Origin: Propionivibrio sp.
GTDB taxonomy: Bacteria > Pseudomonadota > Gammaproteobacteria > Burkholderiales > Rhodocyclaceae
Length of the DNA: 64,000 nucleotides
NCBI GenBank assembly: GCA_016705685.1
Contig: JADJLB010000010.1
Location: 248,001-312,000, forward strand
Reading direction: 5' to 3'
Under the pieces are notes generated by a model. That model did not search any database. It saw only the letters and a program-made list of their open reading frames with translations, and was not told where the DNA came from. The position numbers and the translations under genes are program-made. Shown in pieces: positions 17,240 through 27,849 of this stretch (positions within the stretch are counted from its first letter, which is position 1; every line of letters begins with the position of its first letter).

Positions 17240-18361
17240 TTAACGCTTCAGATCGCTGGTGACCTGTTGATGACGCAGGTTCCTGGCGAATTCGTGTCGT
17301 GCACGTAACCGTGGATCGGTGACGATCTCGCCTATCGTTTCCCCAAGTACCATGACGATACCGAGCAGCGGCAAAACCAGCATCAAGCCGGCAACCCCGG
17401 CCACGGCACCACCGACAAATATCATCACCACGGTCAGCAAGGGATGCAGATTGAGGCTTCGCCCGATGGTCATCGGCATGAAAAAGAAGTCATCCAGGAG
17501 GCGCACCCAAATGAACAGGCCAATGGCCGCGTAAGCCATGCTGGGATTGGTGGGAAAGTCGGTCGCCGCCACGAGCACAACCAGCAAGCAGCCAAGAATT
17601 GAGCCGATATACGGCACCCACGCCAGGACGGCGGTCATCAGACCCAGCACATACGGTGCTGAAACACCGATCAGCGAAAGCCCGAAAGCCAGACACAACG
17701 CGTCAATCAAGGTCAGCTTGATCAAACCCTGAAAATAGAGCCTGGCCGTATGGTCGACCTGATCGAGCAAATAGAGCGTGCGCTCAAAAAAAGCGTTGGG
17801 CACGGCACGGCTGAGAAACATCTTGAAGCGCCACCCGTCGCGCAGGAAGAAGAAAGCGAGAAACGGCGCCAGCAGCAGCGATGGCAGCCAGGCCGCCGCA
17901 GTCAACGCGGCAGACGTGAGGTACGTACCGGCAAACTTGTCGCCCAATTCGCTGATGTTTTGCGTCAATTGATCGCTCAGATGCGCCTTGGCGGCAAAAG
18001 CATAATTTCGCTCGGCCCAGGCCAGCGTGTCGGCAATAAAATGCAGCCCTCCCTCGATGTAGCGCGACGCCGAATCCTGCCACGAAACAATATGCGCACT
18101 GATCCACGGGAATGACAACAAAATGACGCCAACGGCCACGGCAAAAGCACTACCACTGACCAAAGCCGCCGACGTAGCGCGTGTCATGCCACCCAACACC
18201 AGGCGTTGCTGCAAGGGGAAAAACAGGTAATAGCCGATCAGGGCCAGTAAAAAAGGCACGACCAGCCAGAGAATCTTCTGGAACAGGAAGAGCAGCAGGC
18301 AGGTAAAGAAGAGGATCGCCAGCCACACCAGCGGCCCTGAACGATAACGTTGCCGTCTCAT
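17240..18361 (-). CDS. AI-2E family transporter (PerM-type permease)
   Basis: 373 residues with about eight transmembrane helices: two N-terminal pairs, a long amphipathic stretch (about 90-150) and the conserved C-terminal half (GLIKLTLIDALCLAFGLSLIG, then WVPYIGSILGC). The family includes the proposed autoinducer-2 exporter TqsA and Na+/H+ antiporter-like members, so substrate cannot be assigned. It follows the cyclic-nucleotide-binding gene by eight bases. Confidence 0.85.
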   Translation of the reverse strand: MRRQRYRSGPLVWLAILFFTCLLLFLFQKILWLVVPFLLALIGYYLFFPLQQRLVLGGMTRATSAALVSGSAFAVAVGVILLSFPWISAHIVSWQDSASRYIEGGLHFIADTLAWAERNYAFAAKAHLSDQLTQNISELGDKFAGTYLTSAALTAAAWLPSLLLAPFLAFFFLRDGWRFKMFLSRAVPNAFFERTLYLLDQVDHTARLYFQGLIKLTLIDALCLAFGLSLIGVSAPYVLGLMTAVLAWVPYIGSILGCLLVVLVAATDFPTNPSMAYAAIGLFIWVRLLDDFFFMPMTIGRSLNLHPLLTVVMIFVGGAVAGVAGLMLVLPLLGIVMVLGETIGEIVTDPRLRARHEFARNLRHQQVTSDLKR

Positions 18362-18369
18362 CGCCGGCC

Positions 18370-18843
18370 TTACTCGCTGAACGCCTGATCGTTATGCACT
18401 TTGCCGCGCAAACGCACGCCCAGGTGACGAGCCAGCTGCAGGGCGATTTTCGAGGCAATCAAGGCATGCGAATGCATCAAGCCCAAAAAATCGCCGCGAA
18501 AAAAGACCGCCAGCGTACAGTTGACCGCTGCCCGCGCCTGCGCCGAACGCGGCGCATCGTCGAGCAAAGCCAGCTCGCCGAAGAAATTACCCCGTTCGAG
18601 AACGGCGATCGGATGGTCGCTCTCCCCCGGATGGCAGATCAGCACTTTGCCGGCGAGAATGAAATAGATGGCCTGCCCCTCCTCCCCCTCGTCGAAGATC
18701 ACTTCGTCCTTCAGGTAAGTTCGTTCATGCAAGAACCCATCGACAATCTTCATTTCACGGGTATTCAAGTCGACGAACAACAGAAGGTTCCTGAGATCGT
18801 TCAGGCGTTGTGCGGGCTTGTCGCTGGCAAATAGGCTTAACAT
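18370..18843 (-). CDS. Cyclic nucleotide-binding domain protein
   Basis: 157 residues consisting almost entirely of one CNB domain (about 25-140). It has the beta-roll turns and a phosphate-binding cassette GNFFGELALLDDAPRSAQAR with the Glu and Arg that contact cyclic nucleotide. There is no DNA-binding helix-turn-helix, so it is not a complete Crp/Fnr regulator. Coupling to the permease downstream is likely from spacing; it may modulate that protein, but this is inference. Confidence 0.82.
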   Translation of the reverse strand: MLSLFASDKPAQRLNDLRNLLLFVDLNTREMKIVDGFLHERTYLKDEVIFDEGEEGQAIYFILAGKVLICHPGESDHPIAVLERGNFFGELALLDDAPRSAQARAAVNCTLAVFFRGDFLGLMHSHALIASKIALQLARHLGVRLRGKVHNDQAFSE

Positions 18844-19062
18844 CGCGGTCGGGGCAACTCGTCAATGAATGCAGCAGGATTAAACAGACTCCCAGCGATT
18901 CTAAAGCAAAGTGCATGACGCGACCATGAGTGCGCGTCTGACGTGCACTTGGCAATCAGGCCGAAGCAAACCGGCCATGGTCGGAGTGAAGCGTTTTCGG
19001 GTATCCTCGACGCGGTTCGTTTGCTATATGACGTTTCTTGATCCGGAATGATAGGAGGGTTT

Positions 19063-19257
19063 ATGGATACCTTGCTCAAACTCGGTTGGGCCGCCGGAGC
19101 AGGCGGTGTATTGCTTTGTTTGCTCAGTGTCGCGTTTCGTCTGGCTGGCATGTACTGGATCGGCAGTTTTCAGTCCGGCACCCTGTTGCAGGCGGGCACG
19201 GCGGCGATGGTTTTTGGGTGTTTCTGTCAGCTCGTAGTTCTCACGCAACGCCGATAA
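19063..19257 (+). CDS. Small two-helix membrane protein, unknown function
   Basis: 64 residues starting MDTLLKLGW, with hydrophobic stretches near 8-28 and 40-58 and a basic end (LTQRR). The ATG has a strong GGAGGG ribosome-binding site seven bases upstream, which chooses it over an upstream ATG at 19048. I do not recognise the family. It is isolated on the plus strand between minus-strand genes. Confidence 0.55.
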   Translation: MDTLLKLGWAAGAGGVLLCLLSVAFRLAGMYWIGSFQSGTLLQAGTAAMVFGCFCQLVVLTQRR

Positions 19258-19391
19258 ACCCGGCACGTCCCCAACAAGCGGTCGCGCGAGTGATGTGCAG
19301 CGACACTCGGCGTGACGCAGAGCATCGCCGATCTTCACCACGCCGGCGCGCCCTGCATTGACGAGCGGCGCGTGACCGGCGGCGAGCGCGA

Positions 19392-20279
19392 CTATCCCGT
19401 CATGCTGACCAGACCGATCGACAATCCGAACGGTATGAAGAGCACGCTAACGGCGTTGCCGATAACCACAATGGCGGCCATTTTTTCCGGATCGCGGAGA
19501 TACGACTCGGCCAAAAGATGGTTCACCACTGCGGGCGGCAACGCGGCAAACAGAAAAAGCAACGCCCGGTGCTCTGCCGCAAGAGGCAACCACGGCACGA
19601 GCAAACCAGCGATCAGAAGCCCGGCCATCGGGCAAACAAGCGCACCGGCAAATCCCACCTTCAGGTCGGACCGCCGCACGGCGGTCATGCGTACTCCAAG
19701 GGAAAACAGCATCAAGGGCAAGGACACGTCGCCAAGCAGCTTGACGGGATGCAAAACGATTCGCGGTAGCGGCAACTCAAGCAGGCTGCTGAGTATACCC
19801 AGCACCGTCGCCATGACCACCGGGCTCGCGATGATGCGCCGCCAGGACAGATCGCTTCCGATCATGTACGCACCCAAAGTGAAGAACATCAAGTTTGTGG
19901 TGACGAACAGCAGCATGGCATGAGGAAACTCGCGTTCGCCAAACGCCAGCAGAGCCAGTGGCAAACCGAGCGTGCCGCAGTTGCTGAACATCATCGGCGG
20001 ACAGAACAGTTTCGCATCGACTCGCATCCAGCGTGCAATCGGCAATGCGACCACTCCCGAACCGATGACGATGATCGCTGTCGCGGCGATCAGCCAGCCA
20101 TCGAGTCCGGCGTCGAAACGCCTGGTGGCGAGTGCGGAAAAAACCAGAGCGGGAAGAAATATCTCGGTGTTAAGACGGTTCGCCACCGATACATTGACAT
20201 GGGTGTTGTAGGCATAGGCAAAACCGATAAGCACCACTGCGGTCACCGGGATCATCGTCGAAATCAATTGGTCGATCAT
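19392..20279 (-). CDS. AEC-family (auxin efflux carrier-type) transporter
   Basis: 295 residues with about ten transmembrane helices; the sequence opens MIDQLISTMIPVTAVVLIGFAYAY. The family folds as two five-helix repeats, and bacterial members export or import organic acids such as malate or malonate. The ATG at 20279 has AAGGAG upstream. It follows the duplicated unknown protein by 11 bases on the same strand, so they are probably one operon and may share a substrate. Confidence 0.85.
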   Translation of the reverse strand: MIDQLISTMIPVTAVVLIGFAYAYNTHVNVSVANRLNTEIFLPALVFSALATRRFDAGLDGWLIAATAIIVIGSGVVALPIARWMRVDAKLFCPPMMFSNCGTLGLPLALLAFGEREFPHAMLLFVTTNLMFFTLGAYMIGSDLSWRRIIASPVVMATVLGILSSLLELPLPRIVLHPVKLLGDVSLPLMLFSLGVRMTAVRRSDLKVGFAGALVCPMAGLLIAGLLVPWLPLAAEHRALLFLFAALPPAVVNHLLAESYLRDPEKMAAIVVIGNAVSVLFIPFGLSIGLVSMTG

Positions 20280-20290
20280 GATTTGCTCCT

Positions 20291-21118
20291 TCACGCACAG
20301 ACGCGTTGAGCAGCGGAAATTGCCGTCGCCCGGTAACAGGCAACCGCCTCGGGTACGGTCATCCCGCAACGCCAACCCACGCCTACGGCAGCAGCGTTGC
20401 AAAACGAAATCACGCCGCTTTCCCACATCGATCGCGCGTCGCCGATCCGTGCCGTGCGATGATCGACGGCCGCCGTCGGAATGCCGCGACGGTCGAGAAC
20501 CGGCAGCCTGCTGATTCCTTCCGGCTCACCACGGCATCCGGCGTCATGGAAGAAGGCGGCGCAAGCGTCAACCGCCAGCGCCAGACGCGGATCCGGCGCA
20601 TGCAACGCCGCATGCGAGCCGACGACCACGATCTTGCCGTTGTCGCCGGGGCGCACCAGGCAAACCGAATCGCAACCGATGACCGGCGGTTGCCGTCGTG
20701 CCGACCCGAGCGAATAGCGCTTTTCTACGAAGCGGGGCAGCCGTCCGTACGGTGCGGGCGTATGGCAAAGTTTTTGCGCGGCATCGTGACAACGATCGCC
20801 AGGGCGTACGCCGCTGGCAAGGGCGTGGTAATTGGCGTGCGAAATAAGGCCGGAAGCCAGCGCCAGCTCGGCTTTGCCCATCGGCGCGCTTCGCCGGTCC
20901 ACCGTCGCAGCCGCCATGCCGATTGATTCAAGCAGACCGAGCGAGGCAATTCCCGCGGCATCCTTGCCGACCCCGGCGTCATTCAGGATGACGGCATGCA
21001 CCCTGGCCTGTGCAGCCAACATCCCGGCGATGATTCCGCCATGCGATCCGGCCACCAGAACCTTGCCGCTGTGCCAACCCCCAAGCGTGGTCACGCTATC
21101 TTCAGTTACGATTTCCAT
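20291..21118 (-). CDS. Unrecognised protein made of two homologous repeats
   Basis: 275 residues from the ATG at 21118 (MEIVTEDSV). Two repeats of about 100 residues align by eye. Repeat 1 (about 18-118) and repeat 2 (about 160-260) share GKVLVAGSH/GKIVVVGSH, NDAG/HDAG, GIASLGLL/GISRLPVL, a TVDRRSA/AVDHRTA turn, and a G-I/V-IS-x2-N ending. No signal peptide or membrane segment is seen. The strand-turn pattern suggests a small-molecule-binding or hydrolase-like fold with paired active sites, but I cannot name it. Its short spacing to the AEC transporter suggests a role with that transporter's substrate. Confidence 0.65.
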   Translation of the reverse strand: MEIVTEDSVTTLGGWHSGKVLVAGSHGGIIAGMLAAQARVHAVILNDAGVGKDAAGIASLGLLESIGMAAATVDRRSAPMGKAELALASGLISHANYHALASGVRPGDRCHDAAQKLCHTPAPYGRLPRFVEKRYSLGSARRQPPVIGCDSVCLVRPGDNGKIVVVGSHAALHAPDPRLALAVDACAAFFHDAGCRGEPEGISRLPVLDRRGIPTAAVDHRTARIGDARSMWESGVISFCNAAAVGVGWRCGMTVPEAVACYRATAISAAQRVCA

Positions 21119-21569
21119 GTTGTTGTCTCCTCGGAAAATTTCGTCTTGCGACGAGAGAGGAGCATCCAGCGCGAATGAATTCCGCACGGGCGATACCCCT
21201 CGATCCGCATGCTCCGCTCATATTTTTTCGGGCGCAATCGGAGAATGGGGGCAGGAATCGGTACTTGGATTCAACCGGTGTCTGAGTGGGACGAATCAAA
21301 TCAGCCCGCAGGATGACTGAAATACATCGCCCGGTTCATGGCAAACCGGTGGCGTTGCAGCGAGGGGTGTGATGTCTCTGGCGTGTCGCCAGGATGGCGA
21401 ATAAGGCCGGGGACGGTACGCAACGCCACAGAGAAACAGGCGAAGGCATACCCTCAGCGAATGCACGGCAACGACTGGCGAATGCAACCGTTGCCGTGCT
21501 GAAATGGTGATTGTCTAAACGGGGTTTGAACGAACGTTTACGCGAAGGCCGCCAACAACAGTCGTTGAC
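21119..21569. other. Non-coding gap between bipA and the duplicated-protein gene
   Basis: About 450 bases. It holds the upstream region of the duplicated-protein gene and the bipA 3' end. I see no convincing gene, promoter, terminator or RNA. The short frames here lack ribosome-binding sites and family resemblance. Confidence 0.6.
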
Positions 21570-23414
21570 TCACCCCTCGGCGCGCTGGGCGCGTTTGCGC
21601 TCGTGCTCGACGAGGTAGCGTTTGCGCATGCGGATGCTCTTGGGCGTGATTTCAACGAGTTCGTCATCGTCGATGAACTCGACGGCGCTCTCCAACGTGA
21701 CATCGACCGGCGGCACCAGCCGCACCGCCTCGTCGGTTCCCGAGGAACGAACGTTGGTCAGTTGCTTGCCCTTGATCGGGTTGACCACGAGATCGTTATC
21801 GCGTGAGTGAATGCCGATGATCATGCCTTCATAGAGGCGGTCACCGGGTACGGTGAACATGCGGCCACGATCCTGCAGCTTCCACAATGCATACGCCACG
21901 GCCTCGCCTTTCTCTGCCGAGATCAGCACGCCGTTGCGGCGGCCGGGCATGTCGCCCTTGACCGGGGCGTAGTCGTCGAAAACATGGCTCATCAGCCCGG
22001 TGCCGCGGGTCAGATTCATGCATTCGCCCTGGAAGCCGATCAGGCCCCGCGCCGGGATGCGGTATTCGAGACGGACGCGCCCGCGACCATCGGACACCAT
22101 GTCCTGCAGATCGCCCTTGCGGTAGCCGAGCGCTTCCATGATGCCGCCCTGATGCGCCTCCTCGACGTCCAGCGTGAGCATCTCGTAAGGCTCGCACTCG
22201 ACGCCGTCGACCATCTTGTAGATCACTTTCGGGCGCCCGACGGCCAGCTCAAAACCTTCACGGCGCATCGTTTCGAGCAGAATCGTCAAGTGCAGTTCGC
22301 CACGACCGGAAACGAGAAAGGAATCGGTTTCGCTGGTCTCTTCGACGCGCAGCGCCATATTGGTCAGCAACTCCTTGTTCAGGCGCTCGCGGATCTGGCG
22401 ACTGGTGACGAACTTGCCTTCGGTCCCGGCATAGGGGGAGTTGTTCACCATGAAGGTCATGTTCAGCGTCGGCTCGTCGATCTTCAGCATCGGCAAGGCC
22501 TCGGGCCTGTCGTTGTCGGTGATCGTACAGCCGATCGAAAGGTCGTCCACGCCCGTCACCAGGACGATATCCCCAGCCACGGCTTCGTCCAGCGAGACCC
22601 GTTCGATCCCTCGGAAACCGAAGACCTGATTGACCTTGGCCGATTTCGGCAAGCCATGTTCGAATTTGCCATCGGCATCGGCCTGACCGTACATCACGGT
22701 GATCTGCTGCGCCGCTTTCAGGCGACCGCGCTGAATGCGGCCGATACCGATGCGGCCAACGTAAGAAGAGTAATCCAAAGCGGAAATCTGTAGCTGCAGC
22801 GGGCCGTCGATTTCGTCGGCATGCGGCGGCGGCACATGTTCAAGAATCGCCTCGAACATCGGCCGCATGTCGGGTGACGGTTTGGCCAGATCGAGCGTGG
22901 CGAAGCCATTGAGCGCCGAAGCGTAGATCACCGGAAAATCGAGCTGCTCATCGGATGCGCCCAGCTTGTCGAAAAGGTCGAAAGTGTGATCGACCACCCA
23001 GTCCGGGCGGGCACCGTCTCGGTCGATCTTGTTGACCACGACAATCGGCTTCAAGCCCAGCGCCAACGCCTTCTTGGTCACGAAGCGCGTCTGTGGCATC
23101 GGGCCTTCCACGGCATCGACCAGCAGCAACACGCCATCGACCATCGATAACACGCGTTCGACTTCACCGCCGAAGTCGGCGTGTCCCGGCGTATCGACGA
23201 TATTGATGTGCACCCCTTGATAATCGACGGCCAGATTCTTGGCCAGAATCGTGATCCCCCGCTCCTTTTCCAGATCGTTCGAGTCCATCACGCGTTCGGC
23301 AACGTGCTGGTGGGCTGAAAAACTTCCTGCCTGATGCAGCAGCTTGTCGACGAGTGTCGTCTTGCCGTGGTCGACGTGGGCAATGATGGCGATGTTACGA
23401 ACGGAACGGGACAT
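21570..23414 (-). CDS. typA: Translational GTPase BipA/TypA
   Basis: 614 residues. The GTPase domain has [12 protein letters not shown] (G1), [15 protein letters not shown] (G3) and [11 protein letters not shown] (G4); domains II, III, V and the BipA-specific C-terminal domain follow. BipA binds ribosomes and assists 50S assembly at low temperature or under stress. Full length and monocistronic. A TAGAAT -10-like sequence lies about 30 bases upstream, without a good -35. Confidence 0.97.
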   Translation of the reverse strand: MSRSVRNIAIIAHVDHGKTTLVDKLLHQAGSFSAHQHVAERVMDSNDLEKERGITILAKNLAVDYQGVHINIVDTPGHADFGGEVERVLSMVDGVLLLVDAVEGPMPQTRFVTKKALALGLKPIVVVNKIDRDGARPDWVVDHTFDLFDKLGASDEQLDFPVIYASALNGFATLDLAKPSPDMRPMFEAILEHVPPPHADEIDGPLQLQISALDYSSYVGRIGIGRIQRGRLKAAQQITVMYGQADADGKFEHGLPKSAKVNQVFGFRGIERVSLDEAVAGDIVLVTGVDDLSIGCTITDNDRPEALPMLKIDEPTLNMTFMVNNSPYAGTEGKFVTSRQIRERLNKELLTNMALRVEETSETDSFLVSGRGELHLTILLETMRREGFELAVGRPKVIYKMVDGVECEPYEMLTLDVEEAHQGGIMEALGYRKGDLQDMVSDGRGRVRLEYRIPARGLIGFQGECMNLTRGTGLMSHVFDDYAPVKGDMPGRRNGVLISAEKGEAVAYALWKLQDRGRMFTVPGDRLYEGMIIGIHSRDNDLVVNPIKGKQLTNVRSSGTDEAVRLVPPVDVTLESAVEFIDDDELVEITPKSIRMRKRYLVEHERKRAQRAEG

Positions 23415-23492
23415 AAGGGGCTAACGCTTTGAAAAAAGGGGCTGATTCTAGCACGGATGCCTTGGAAGAAGGACTAAAACCTCACCAAGGCA

Positions 23493-25739
23493 TCACCGGG
23501 TGCCTTTTGCTCTGCCTGGTGGCTGTGCACTTGCCCTGCATTCCCTCCGGTCACCTTCAGGCGCCTTGCTGGTTGGCATTCCCGGCTTTTTGTTCAACGG
23601 CTTTTGCGTTACTCCCACATCCCGGTGCTTCAGCCCCGTTCCGGCCGGTTGAAACCCTGGGATCAGGTGCTTCTTGCCGCTGCCGATCAGGTCTGCACGG
23701 CCCATCTGTCGCAGTGCATCACGCAGCAAGGGCCAGTTTTCGGGATCGTGGTAGCGCAGAAACGCCTTGTGCAGTTTGCGCATGCGGCTGGCGCGAACGG
23801 TTTCGACCATCTCCGAGGTTTGCGGATTGCGCGTCAGTTTCTTCAACGGATTGCGCTGCGTGTGGTACATCGCCGTGGCAATGGCCATCGGCGTTGGCAG
23901 AAAGGTCTGCACCTGATCGAGCCGGAAGTTTCGTTGCTTGAGCCACAAGGCCAGATTGAGCATGTCCTTATCCGTTGTTCCGGGGTGCGCGGCGATGAAA
24001 TACGGAATCAGATACTGCTCCTTGCCTGCTTCCTTCGAATACTTGTCGAACAACAGCTTGAACTGGTCGTAGGTGCCGATGCCCGGCTTCATCATGTGCG
24101 CCAGCGGCCCGTCTTCGGTATGTTCCGGCGCAATCTTCAGATAGCCGCCGACGTGATGCGTAACCAGTTCCTTGACATAGTCCGGCGAACGCAGGGCAAG
24201 ATCGTAACGCAGGCCCGAGCTGACCAGCACCCGCTTCACGCCCTTGATGGCCCGTGCCTTGCGGTAGAGCTGGATAAGCGGCGCGTGGTCGGTATTCAGG
24301 TTCTCGCAGATGCCGGGGTATACGCAGGAAAGCAGACGGCATGAGGACTCGATTTTCGGATCCTTGCAGGCCAGCCGGTACATATTGGCCGTCGGTCCGC
24401 CCAGGTCGGAAATGGTTCCGGTAAACCCCGGCGCTTTGTCCCGGATCTCCTCGATCTCGCGCAATATTGACGCCTCGGATCGGCTCTGGATGATGCGCCC
24501 TTCGTGTTCGGTAATCGAACAGAACGTACAACCGCCAAAGCAACCGCGCATGATGTTGATCGAAAAACGGATCATCTCGAACGCCGGAATCTTCGCATCG
24601 CCATACGAAGGATGCGGTTTGCGCTGGAATGGCGCTGCAAACACCTCGTCCATCTCCAGCGTGGTCAGCGGCAGCGGCGGCGGATTGAGCCACACATCGC
24701 GTTCGCCATGCCCCTGAATCAGACAACGGGCGTTGCCCGGATTCGATTCGATGTGAAAGGTCCTCGACGCATGTGCGTATAGCACCGGGTCGTTCACCAC
24801 CTGCTCGTAAGACGGCAGACGTATCGCCGTACGCGTCCGATCCAGCTTCGGCATCCGTGTATGCGAGTGGAATTGAATCACTTTGGCCGGTGGCGCTGTT
24901 GCTGCCTCTGTCTTCGAGGCACAGATTGCTTCATTGCCCTTGTCGGGTTCGAACGCATAGGGGTCGGCATGACGAATCAGCAGTCCGGGCGTATCGACTT
25001 CGCTTGAATCGATCTCCGACCAATCGCCAGCAGGCAGCCAGCCGCGCGGCACCATGAATGCCGTGCCGCGCAAATCGCGAATTTTAGCGATCTCCTCGCC
25101 TGCGGCCAGCCGGTGTGCCAGCGCCACGATGGCGCGCTCGGCGCTGCCGAAAATGAGCATATCGGCTTTCGAATCCGGCAGGACCGACCGCCGCACCTTG
25201 TCCGACCAGTAATCGTAATGTGCGATACGGCGCAAGCTGGCTTCGATCGAGCCGATCACCACTTTGGCTTCGGGAAAGGCTTCGCGGCAGCGCTGAGCAT
25301 AGACCACCACGGCCCGGTCCGGCCGCTTGTTGGCTTCGGCATGCGGCGTGTAGGCGTCATCCGAGCGGATCTTCCGGTCCGAGGTATAGCGATTGACCAT
25401 CGAATCCATATTGCCGGCAGTCACGCCATAGAACAGATTGGGCCTGCCCAAGGCCCTGAAGGCTTTCGCCGATAGCCAGTCCGGCTGGCTGATGATGCCG
25501 ACGCGAAAGCCTTGTGCTTCAAGCAGGCGGCCGACCAGCGCCATGCCGAAACTCGGGTGATCGACGTAAGCGTCGCCTGTTACCAGGATGATGTCGCAGG
25601 AATCCCAGCCGAGCTCGTCCATCTCGGCGCGCGACATCGGCAAAAATGGAGCGATGCCAAAGCGCTTGGCCCAATGTTTGCGGTACGAGAAGAGGGGTTT
25701 CGGGACGCCGGCGGGCACGTCCGTCCTGGAGGAAGTCAT
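23493..25739 (-). CDS. YgiQ-family radical SAM protein
   Basis: 748 residues. The radical SAM cluster motif is CFGGCTFC near residue 375, in the usual [12 protein letters not shown] context. The YgiQ N-terminal domain (residues about 20-330) and C-terminal extension follow the family layout. The last 50 residues are a low-complexity basic tail. The function of YgiQ proteins is unknown; the [4Fe-4S]/SAM chemistry is inferred from the motif. It sits between hoxW and bipA in the same direction. Confidence 0.92.
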   Translation of the reverse strand: MTSSRTDVPAGVPKPLFSYRKHWAKRFGIAPFLPMSRAEMDELGWDSCDIILVTGDAYVDHPSFGMALVGRLLEAQGFRVGIISQPDWLSAKAFRALGRPNLFYGVTAGNMDSMVNRYTSDRKIRSDDAYTPHAEANKRPDRAVVVYAQRCREAFPEAKVVIGSIEASLRRIAHYDYWSDKVRRSVLPDSKADMLIFGSAERAIVALAHRLAAGEEIAKIRDLRGTAFMVPRGWLPAGDWSEIDSSEVDTPGLLIRHADPYAFEPDKGNEAICASKTEAATAPPAKVIQFHSHTRMPKLDRTRTAIRLPSYEQVVNDPVLYAHASRTFHIESNPGNARCLIQGHGERDVWLNPPPLPLTTLEMDEVFAAPFQRKPHPSYGDAKIPAFEMIRFSINIMRGCFGGCTFCSITEHEGRIIQSRSEASILREIEEIRDKAPGFTGTISDLGGPTANMYRLACKDPKIESSCRLLSCVYPGICENLNTDHAPLIQLYRKARAIKGVKRVLVSSGLRYDLALRSPDYVKELVTHHVGGYLKIAPEHTEDGPLAHMMKPGIGTYDQFKLLFDKYSKEAGKEQYLIPYFIAAHPGTTDKDMLNLALWLKQRNFRLDQVQTFLPTPMAIATAMYHTQRNPLKKLTRNPQTSEMVETVRASRMRKLHKAFLRYHDPENWPLLRDALRQMGRADLIGSGKKHLIPGFQPAGTGLKHRDVGVTQKPLNKKPGMPTSKAPEGDRRECRASAQPPGRAKGTR

Positions 25740-25795
25740 AGGGGGCGCATTCTACAGGCACAGCGAGTGTGGCAAATACGGTAAATACGGCGATT

Positions 25796-26347
25796 TCAGG
25801 CTATGGGAGTGCGCTCGACGTTGAATGGTTCATTGCATGACGCCTGCCAGGAGGGCAACGACGGCGAATCGAACAAGCCCTGGCAAAATGCGAACCCGGC
25901 TTCAAAATGCGCTGCCGCCACCGCAGACAGCGGCGCGCCCAGTTCAAAACCTTCCCCGGCCAGACACAGGATGAAGGCGGGCGGCGGCGCCGCCGCATGT
26001 ACTTTGACATACAAGCCGAGCAAGGCTTCCGGTGCTACGGCATGGGTGGTGTACCCGACGCCCCGCTCTCCACGGCCTCCCCACCCCACCCGAGCCGCAG
26101 AAAACGCAAATGGCGCCGCGGTTCCCTCGCCGGCATCGACAAACAGCACCAGCTCGCGGTCCTTGAGATCCAGCGTGTGCTCGATCTGCAGCTGGAATTC
26201 CTCGATGATTTCGACCGGCCCAACCTTTCCGGTACTCGCCAGCCAGTCCTGCAGACGGCGTGCCAGCAAGGGGCCCAGTGCATCGTCACCTCGGCTCTCG
26301 TTACCCAGAGCAAAGAGCAGAAACGGCTTTGGCGTCAATGGGCTCAA
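25796..26347 (-). CDS. hoxW: Hydrogenase maturation protease HoxW
   Basis: 183 residues of the HyaD/HybD/HoxW endopeptidase family. The nickel-sensing acidic residues fall in LGNESRGDDALGP (early), VLFVDAGEG (middle) and a central His in TTHAVAPE. It removes the C-terminal peptide of the large subunit after nickel insertion. It starts with TTG overlapping the hoxH stop (TTGA), so it is translationally coupled to its substrate's gene. Confidence 0.9.
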   Translation of the reverse strand: MSPLTPKPFLLFALGNESRGDDALGPLLARRLQDWLASTGKVGPVEIIEEFQLQIEHTLDLKDRELVLFVDAGEGTAAPFAFSAARVGWGGRGERGVGYTTHAVAPEALLGLYVKVHAAAPPPAFILCLAGEGFELGAPLSAVAAAHFEAGFAFCQGLFDSPSLPSWQASCNEPFNVERTPIA

Positions 26348-27825
26348 TACCCGCCGTCGCCCGAGGTACAGCGGCGGTCAATCTCGCGCCCTTCGGCATC
26401 GAGCAGTGTCACGTGCAGCGGCATCTTGCCGAGCGCATGCGTCGCGCAGGAAAGGCAGGGATCGAAAGCACGAATCGCCACTTCGATATGATTGAGCAAA
26501 CCTTCGGTCAGTTTGCGACCGCTCAGATAACGCTTGGCGACGCGCCGCACCGCTTCGTTCATCGGCTGATTGTTATGCGTGGTCGACACGATCAGATTGC
26601 ACATGGCGACCAGATCGTCGTCATTTACCTGATAGTGGTGGAGTAGTGTCCCGCGCGGCGCCTCGATGACGCCGACGCCTTCGCGTCGATGCGGGCCGGA
26701 AACCATCAGGTCGGTTCCAGAAATGTCGTCATCATTGAGAAAATCCTTGATCGTCTCGGCGGCATGCAGCATCTCGATCATGCGCGCCCAATGGTAGGCC
26801 AGCGGAGCGTGGATCAGGCCTCCCTTGCCGTAATCGACGAAGACGCGGCGTTCGGCTTCGGCCAGCGGCGACGGGATGAAATCGCAGTTCTGTACGCGCG
26901 CCAGCGGCCCCACCTTGTACCAACCGGTCTCGGGGCCGAGCGCGGTCAGGAAGGGAAACTTCATGTAGCTCCACGGTTTGACCTCTTCGCGGATCAATTG
27001 CTGGTAGTTCTGGACATCGACACCATCGACGATGATCTGCCCGTCGGCGTCGCGCACGCGCAAGGTGCCATCGTAGAAGTCGAGTTCGCCTTTGGCGCCG
27101 ACGATCGAAAGAATGTTCGAACGGAAGCTGCCGAATTCGTCATACAGCCCAGGGTCGGCATTATGCAGACGCCTGACCAGATGCACCGCGTCACGGCTCC
27201 AGGCGATGGTCTGGTCGACATCGGCCAGCAGGCCGTCGCGCTCGGCACGCGTGAGCGAACGATTGACGCCACCGGGAACTGCGCCGGTGCCATGGATGCG
27301 CTTGCCGGCGGTCAGGCGTATCACTTCCTGGCCAAACTTGCGCAACAGCACGCCCTGCTTCGCCACTTCGGGATAGGCCGCGGCAACGCCGACGATGTTG
27401 CGCTTGCCGACTTCGCTTTCGAAACCGAAGAGAAGATCGGGCGACGAAAGGTGGAAGAAATGCAGCGCGTGCGACTGCAGGATCTGGCCGTAATGCATCA
27501 GCCGACGCAGCTTGTCGGCCGCCGGCGTCAGGCGCGGCGCTCCAACGACATGATCGAGTGCCTTGGAGGCAGCCAGATGATGCGACACCGGACAGATACC
27601 GCACAGGCGCTGTACCATTACCGGCACCTCCCAGTAGGGACGGCCCTGGATGAATTTTTCAAAGCCGCGAAACTCGACGATATGCAGGCGGACTTGCTGC
27701 ACGATGTCGTTCTCGTCGAGCAACAGCGTCACCTTGCCGTGTCCCTCAACCCTTGATACCGGGTCGATGGCCACGCGGCGCAGGGTGCTTGCATCGGCGG
27801 TAGCGGTTTCCAGTTCAAAGCTCAT
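26344..27825 (-). CDS. hoxH: NAD-reducing [NiFe] hydrogenase large subunit HoxH
   Basis: 493 residues. It carries the NiFe(CN)2CO centre. The N-terminal ligand motif is LCGICP in QRLCGICPVSHH, and the C-terminal motif is DPCLSCATH with Cys457 and Cys460. His463 is the last residue of the mature form; the 30 residues after it are the peptide removed by HoxW. This is the group 3d (bidirectional, NAD-linked) type, also indicated by the partner genes. hoxW follows with an overlap. Confidence 0.96.
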   Translation of the reverse strand: MSFELETATADASTLRRVAIDPVSRVEGHGKVTLLLDENDIVQQVRLHIVEFRGFEKFIQGRPYWEVPVMVQRLCGICPVSHHLAASKALDHVVGAPRLTPAADKLRRLMHYGQILQSHALHFFHLSSPDLLFGFESEVGKRNIVGVAAAYPEVAKQGVLLRKFGQEVIRLTAGKRIHGTGAVPGGVNRSLTRAERDGLLADVDQTIAWSRDAVHLVRRLHNADPGLYDEFGSFRSNILSIVGAKGELDFYDGTLRVRDADGQIIVDGVDVQNYQQLIREEVKPWSYMKFPFLTALGPETGWYKVGPLARVQNCDFIPSPLAEAERRVFVDYGKGGLIHAPLAYHWARMIEMLHAAETIKDFLNDDDISGTDLMVSGPHRREGVGVIEAPRGTLLHHYQVNDDDLVAMCNLIVSTTHNNQPMNEAVRRVAKRYLSGRKLTEGLLNHIEVAIRAFDPCLSCATHALGKMPLHVTLLDAEGREIDRRCTSGDGGY

Positions 27826-27849
27826 GATGATTCCATAGCCATATGCGGA

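Noticed and set aside
21807-22793. 328-codon open frame antisense to bipA
   Set aside because: It mirrors the codon bias of a GC-rich gene on the other strand, has no ribosome-binding site and resembles no family.
26689-27756. 355-codon plus-strand frame antisense to hoxH
   Set aside because: hoxH has all hydrogenase ligands. The opposite frame has no family features.
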